This document shows, piece by piece, positions 60,810 through 64,000 of a stretch of DNA of 64,000 nt; the first letter of the stretch is position 1; the number at the start of each line of letters is the position of its first letter. A model generated the notes under the pieces. The model was given only the letters and a program-made list of their open reading frames with translations. It was not told where the DNA came from and searched no databases. The stretch is from Pseudorasbora parva (taxonomy: Eukaryota; Chordata; Actinopteri; Cypriniformes; Gobionidae), in contig NC_090182.1 of NCBI RefSeq assembly GCF_024679245.1, positions 23,489,274-23,553,273 on the forward strand, in the 5' to 3' direction. The position numbers and the translations under genes are program-made.

Positions 60810-61900
60810 GTCGCCGTTGACAACAGTAGAGCCCGAAAGAATGGCCACGCGAGTCTCTGAGGAGATCTGTGCAACTTTAGAAATATGAACCGGTGTCTGA
60901 CAACAGGACAAGACAACAGCTTCAACGAAATGCGACAATTAAGGCTAAACTGGATGTTTCTGAATGGTTGGTTAAAGTAATGTCACTGATCCGTCTTTAT
61001 GAACAGGCAGGGTAACGTTAGCGATGAATGCTATGTGTTTATTGATGTTTGCATTAGTTCATTGACAGATTGAGGTTACAGCTAATGCCAATAAAAAAAA
61101 TTCTGTAAATGTCGGCTTGTCAGTGATGCTTAATGTTATCAATGCAGTGTAATAACTGTTACAACACGATTTATTTATTTTTTGACAGTAATTTATAAAT
61201 CATCTACATAATTAAGCTTATGTTAGTTACCTAGTCCACGTTAACTTTAAAACTGGTGTACACAATTTGTAATAACACAACCATACAACCGGTGTTCATT
61301 ATAAACGTGCGATTATGAATTATATTGAGAACGTCATGCCGTAATGTAACTTACCCCCTTTAGCCGCATTCATCGTGAAACGTGTCCACATTTCAAACTA
61401 CTCACTGGTGAGAAATGCTTCACGGTTCGCGCAGACATAAAAACATTGACGAAAACAAAACTCAAAACAAACAAAACAGGGGGAGGTATCCAGGGCCAAG
61501 GTAGGAGGGGGCCCTTAGAAGTCAGTTTTCTATACATATACATGCACTAACATTTGTATAGAATTTATGTACAAATGGCTTATTTTGTTTACATTTTAAG
61601 TGTTTTTATGATAAAAATGCAATACCCCACCCATTGGTATCACTATGGTATTTGGTACGGGGGTCCAGCAAGATGGTTTGTAACCAGGGCCCAAAATTTG
61701 GTGCTCCGCTGCTGCCGACCGGATACGGCGACTGTTTAATCTATCAACAAGCTCTGCTTCACCTTCGTTGCTCTGGTTGGTTGTAGCGCTATCCTATCGC
61801 GTGCAGAGGGAGTTTGAAAGACAACCGTTTATCCCGTCCCTCGGATTGAGCCCTGTCTATGGTGAGTTTCCAGACCAAACATCTTGATATGGGTTTTATG
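60197..61900 (+). repeat. Cyprinid repeat carrying a helicase-like ATP-binding fragment, interrupted
   Basis: The outer repeat begins near CTAGATGCACCCTAGCGGC and ends near TGAGTTTCCAGACCAAACATC. In one frame its left half reads FSEKRTALKSFLK (60461-60499), and after an insertion of about 1.2 kb its right half reads LLPTGYGDCLIYQQAL (61709-61756). Joined, this is the Q-motif to Walker A layout of RecQ-like helicases. The Walker A lysine is replaced (GYGDC where GYGKS is expected). The insertion starts at TTAA + AGGGGTCATATAATGG (60494) and includes a CA microsatellite. Confidence 0.5.
60731..60805. repeat. (CACACT)n then (AC)n microsatellite
   Basis: A few TCACAC hexanucleotide units pass into about 28 AC units. 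Confidence 0.95.
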
Positions 61901-62055
61901 AATGGAAATATACTGAATGCCAATGGAGGCCTTTCTGAAGCCTTTCTCAGCCATCAGCTTTCAACAAAAATACAGGTCCTTCTCAAAAAATGTGCATATT
62001 GTGATAAAGTTCATTATTTTCCATAATGCAATGATACAAATTAAACTTTCATATA

Positions 62056-63580
62056 CAGGGAGTGCAGAATTATTAGGCAAGTTGTATTTTTGAGGATTAA
62101 TTTTATTATTGAACAACAACCATGTTCTCAATGAACACAAACAACTCATTAATATCAAAGCTGAATATTTTTGGTAGTTTTAGTTTTTAGTTTTAGCTAT
62201 TTTAGGGGGATATCTGTGTGTGCAGGTGACTATTACTGTGCATAATTATTAGGCAACTTAACAAAAACAAATTTATACCCATTTCAATTATTTATATTTA
62301 CCAGTGAAACCAATATAACATCTCAACATTCACAAATATACATTTCTGACAATCAAAAACCAAACAAAAACAAATCAGTGACCAATATAGCCACCTTTCT
62401 TTGCAAGGACACTCAAAAGCCTGCCATCCATGGATTCTGTCAGTGTTTTGATCTGTTCACCATCAACATTGCGTGCAGCAGCAACCACAGCCTTCCAGAC
62501 ACTGTTCACAGAGGTGTACTGTTTTCCCTCCTTGTAAATCGCACATTTGATGATGGACCACAGATTCTCAATGGGGTTCAGATCAGGTGAACAAGGAGGC
62601 CATATCATTAGATTTTCTTCTTTTATACCCTTTCTTGCCAGCCACGCTGTGGAGTACTTGGACGCGTGTGATGGAGCATTGTCCTGCATGAAAATCATGT
62701 TTTTCTTGAAGGATGCAGACTTCTTCCTGTACCACTGCTTGAAGAAGGTGTCTTCCAGAAACTGGCAGTAGGACTGGGAGTTGAGCTTGACTCCATCCTC
62801 AACCCGAAAAGGCCCCACAAGCTCATCTTTGATGATACCAGCCCAAACCAGTACTCCACCTCCACCTTGCTGGCGTCTGAGTCGGACTGGAGCTCTCTGC
62901 CCTTTACCAATCCAGCCATGGGCCCATCCATCTGGCCCATCAAGACTCTCTCATTTCATCAGTCCATAAAACCTTAGAAAAATCAGTCTTGAGATATTTC
63001 TTGGCCCAGTCTTGACGTTTCAGACTTTCTGCCTTTCTTACCTTGGCCATGTCTCTGAGTATTGCACACCTTGTGCTTTTGGGCACTCCAGTGATGTTGC
63101 AGCTCTGAAATATGGCCAAACTGGTGGCAAGTGGCATCTTGGCAGCTGCATGCTTGACTTTTCTCAGTTCACGGGCAGTTATTTTGCGCCTTGGTTTTTC
63201 CACACGCTTCTTGCGACCCTGTTGACTATTTTGAATGAAACGCTTGATAGTTCGATGATCACGCTTCAGAAGCTTGGCTATTTTAAGACTGCTGCATCCC
63301 TCTGCAATATATCTCACTATTTTTGACTTTTCTGAGCCTGTCAAGTCCTTCTTTTGACCCATTTTGCCAAAGGAAAGGAAGTTCCCTTATAATTATGCAC
63401 ACCTGATATAGGGTGTTGATGTCATTAGACCACACCCCTTCTCATTACAGAGATGCACATCACCTAATATGCTTAATTGGTAGTAGGCTTTCCAGCCTAT
63501 ACAGCTTGGAGTAAGACAACATGCATAACGAGGATGATGTGGTCAAAATACTAATTTGCCTAATAATTCTGCACTCCCTG
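62056..63580 (-). mobile_element. Tc1/mariner element, 1525 bp, near complete
   Basis: CAGGGAGTGCAGAATTATTA and its inverted partner TAATAATTCTGCACTCCCTG form the ends, with TA on both sides (62054-62055 and 63581-63582). CATAATTATTAGGCAA recurs inside the left arm. A single transposase gene lies on the minus strand. The length and intact ends indicate a fairly young insertion into the smaller element at 61973-63696. Confidence 0.95.
62375..63362 (-). pseudogene. DD37E Tc1/mariner transposase with one frameshift
   Basis: Starts MGQKKDLTGSEKSK at 63362. Two helix-turn-helix regions follow: IVRYIAEGCSSLKIAKLL at about residues 15-32, then a basic GRKKRVEKPRRK linker and a second region to about residue 95. 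The first catalytic Asp is in VLWTDEM (residue 135). Near 62946-62949 two bases appear to be missing, giving a premature TGA at 62940-62942. The shifted frame then stays open to the true end at 62375, with the second Asp in FMQDNAPSH and the Glu in NPIENLW, 37 residues apart. This DD37E spacing differs from the classic DD34E of Tc1. A short in-frame gap also seems present near KVRKAESLKRQ compared with the family. Inactive as written. The product would bind the terminal repeats and cut and paste the element at TA. Confidence 0.9.
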
Positions 63581-63708
63581 TATTTTAGATTAATTGCACA
63601 CCAACTGAAATATTTCAGGTCTTTTATTGTTTTAATACTGATGATTTGGAAAATAATGAACTTTATCACAATATACTAATATTTGACAAGGACCTGTATC
63701 TTCAACCC

Positions 63709-63880
63709 GATCACACATAAATGCGTATAAATAGTACGAGTGTGCAATGTCGTGGAATGTATACGTCAAAACTCATTTTGGCATGCATATGATACGCTGT
63801 TTTTCGCGTGCATATGATACGCACTTTATGGCGTATATATTACATGCTATTGGGTAGGTTTAGGGTGGTGGGGCGTATTA
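63709..63880. repeat. Palindromic element, copy 2 (left arm and centre)
   Basis: GCGTATAAATAGTACGAGTG, CGTGGAATGTATACG, AACTCATTTTGGC and GGGTAGGTTTAGGGTGGTGG follow in the same order as in the left half of 685-985. The right arm is absent: the sequence changes after about 63880. Confidence 0.8.
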
Positions 63881-64000
63881 ATATTGTGTGTAATTAAGAT
63901 AAATTGATTCCAGGGCTACAACTCAAGTAATATGATATGAGTGACTTCATTTATGGCATAAACACACATTAAGTAGATTACTCTGAACAAATTAAGTTGT
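63881..64000. other. Right-edge sequence, nothing recognised
   Basis: AT-rich, no feature seen. Confidence 0.5.

Larger units (their letters stand above)
61973..63696. mobile_element. Short mariner-type inverted-repeat element split by a second mariner
   Basis: The left end CAGGTCCTTCTCAAAAAATG and the right end (reverse complement CAGGTCCTTGTCAAATATTA) sit on TA dinucleotides. Both arms contain ATTGTGATAAAGTTCATTAT. Without the inserted element at 62056-63580 it is only about 200 bp, a MITE-sized derivative of a Tc1/mariner family. Confidence 0.85.

Noticed and set aside
62378..63326. Plus-strand open frames of 70-104 codons
   Set aside because: Antisense shadows of the mariner transposase.

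Overview
This is vertebrate nuclear DNA, almost certainly from a cyprinid-type teleost. The sequence is AT-rich, with long CA/GT, AT and tetranucleotide microsatellites. It carries many fish-type transposable elements: hAT, Tc1/mariner, TTAA-flanked THAP-type elements, an L1-type LINE, a tRNA-derived SINE and the abundant short cyprinid inverted-repeat elements. There are no bacterial-style operons, RNA operons or CRISPR arrays. I found no complete host protein-coding gene. The window reads as a gene-poor intergenic or intronic region filled by nested transposons.

Layout. 0-7 kb: microsatellite, a palindromic element, abundant cyprinid repeats, and one hAT element (4794-6489) with a perfect 8-bp target duplication. 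7.35-12.36 kb: a nest of elements, a hAT holding a second hAT (perfect 8-bp duplication, BED-finger remnant), which holds at least two further elements. 12.4-22.9 kb: the least repetitive part, with a CpG-rich promoter-like segment near 19.7-20.06 kb, a strong minus-strand splice donor at 19585, a candidate minus-strand terminal exon at 16367-16488, and stretches that look like conserved non-coding DNA. 22.9-33.4 kb: TTAA-flanked and LTR-like repeats, two decayed Tc1 elements, inverted-repeat elements and a SINE.

33.46-40.53 kb is the most informative segment. A TTAA-flanked element carries a THAP-domain exon on one strand and a second short exon on the other. It is split by a full-length L1-type LINE (33582-39187, minus strand) with 9-bp target duplications, a poly-A end, an open ORF1 (286 aa) and an open 1260-aa ORF2 with all visible endonuclease and reverse transcriptase motifs. 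The two LINE proteins would act together: ORF1 coats the RNA, and ORF2 nicks the target and copies the RNA into it.

40.5-54 kb: a hAT element with perfect 8-bp duplication inside a Tc1 remnant, several short inverted-repeat elements, an inverted second copy of the 22.9-kb repeat, and a 1.4-kb element with about 137-bp terminal repeats. 54-64 kb: microsatellites, another Tc1 remnant cut by an (ATAAT)n array, a repeat carrying a helicase-like ATP-binding fragment, and a DD37E mariner whose transposase is broken by one small frameshift, itself inserted in a short mariner-type inverted-repeat element. A palindromic family seen at about 0.7 kb reappears at the right edge.
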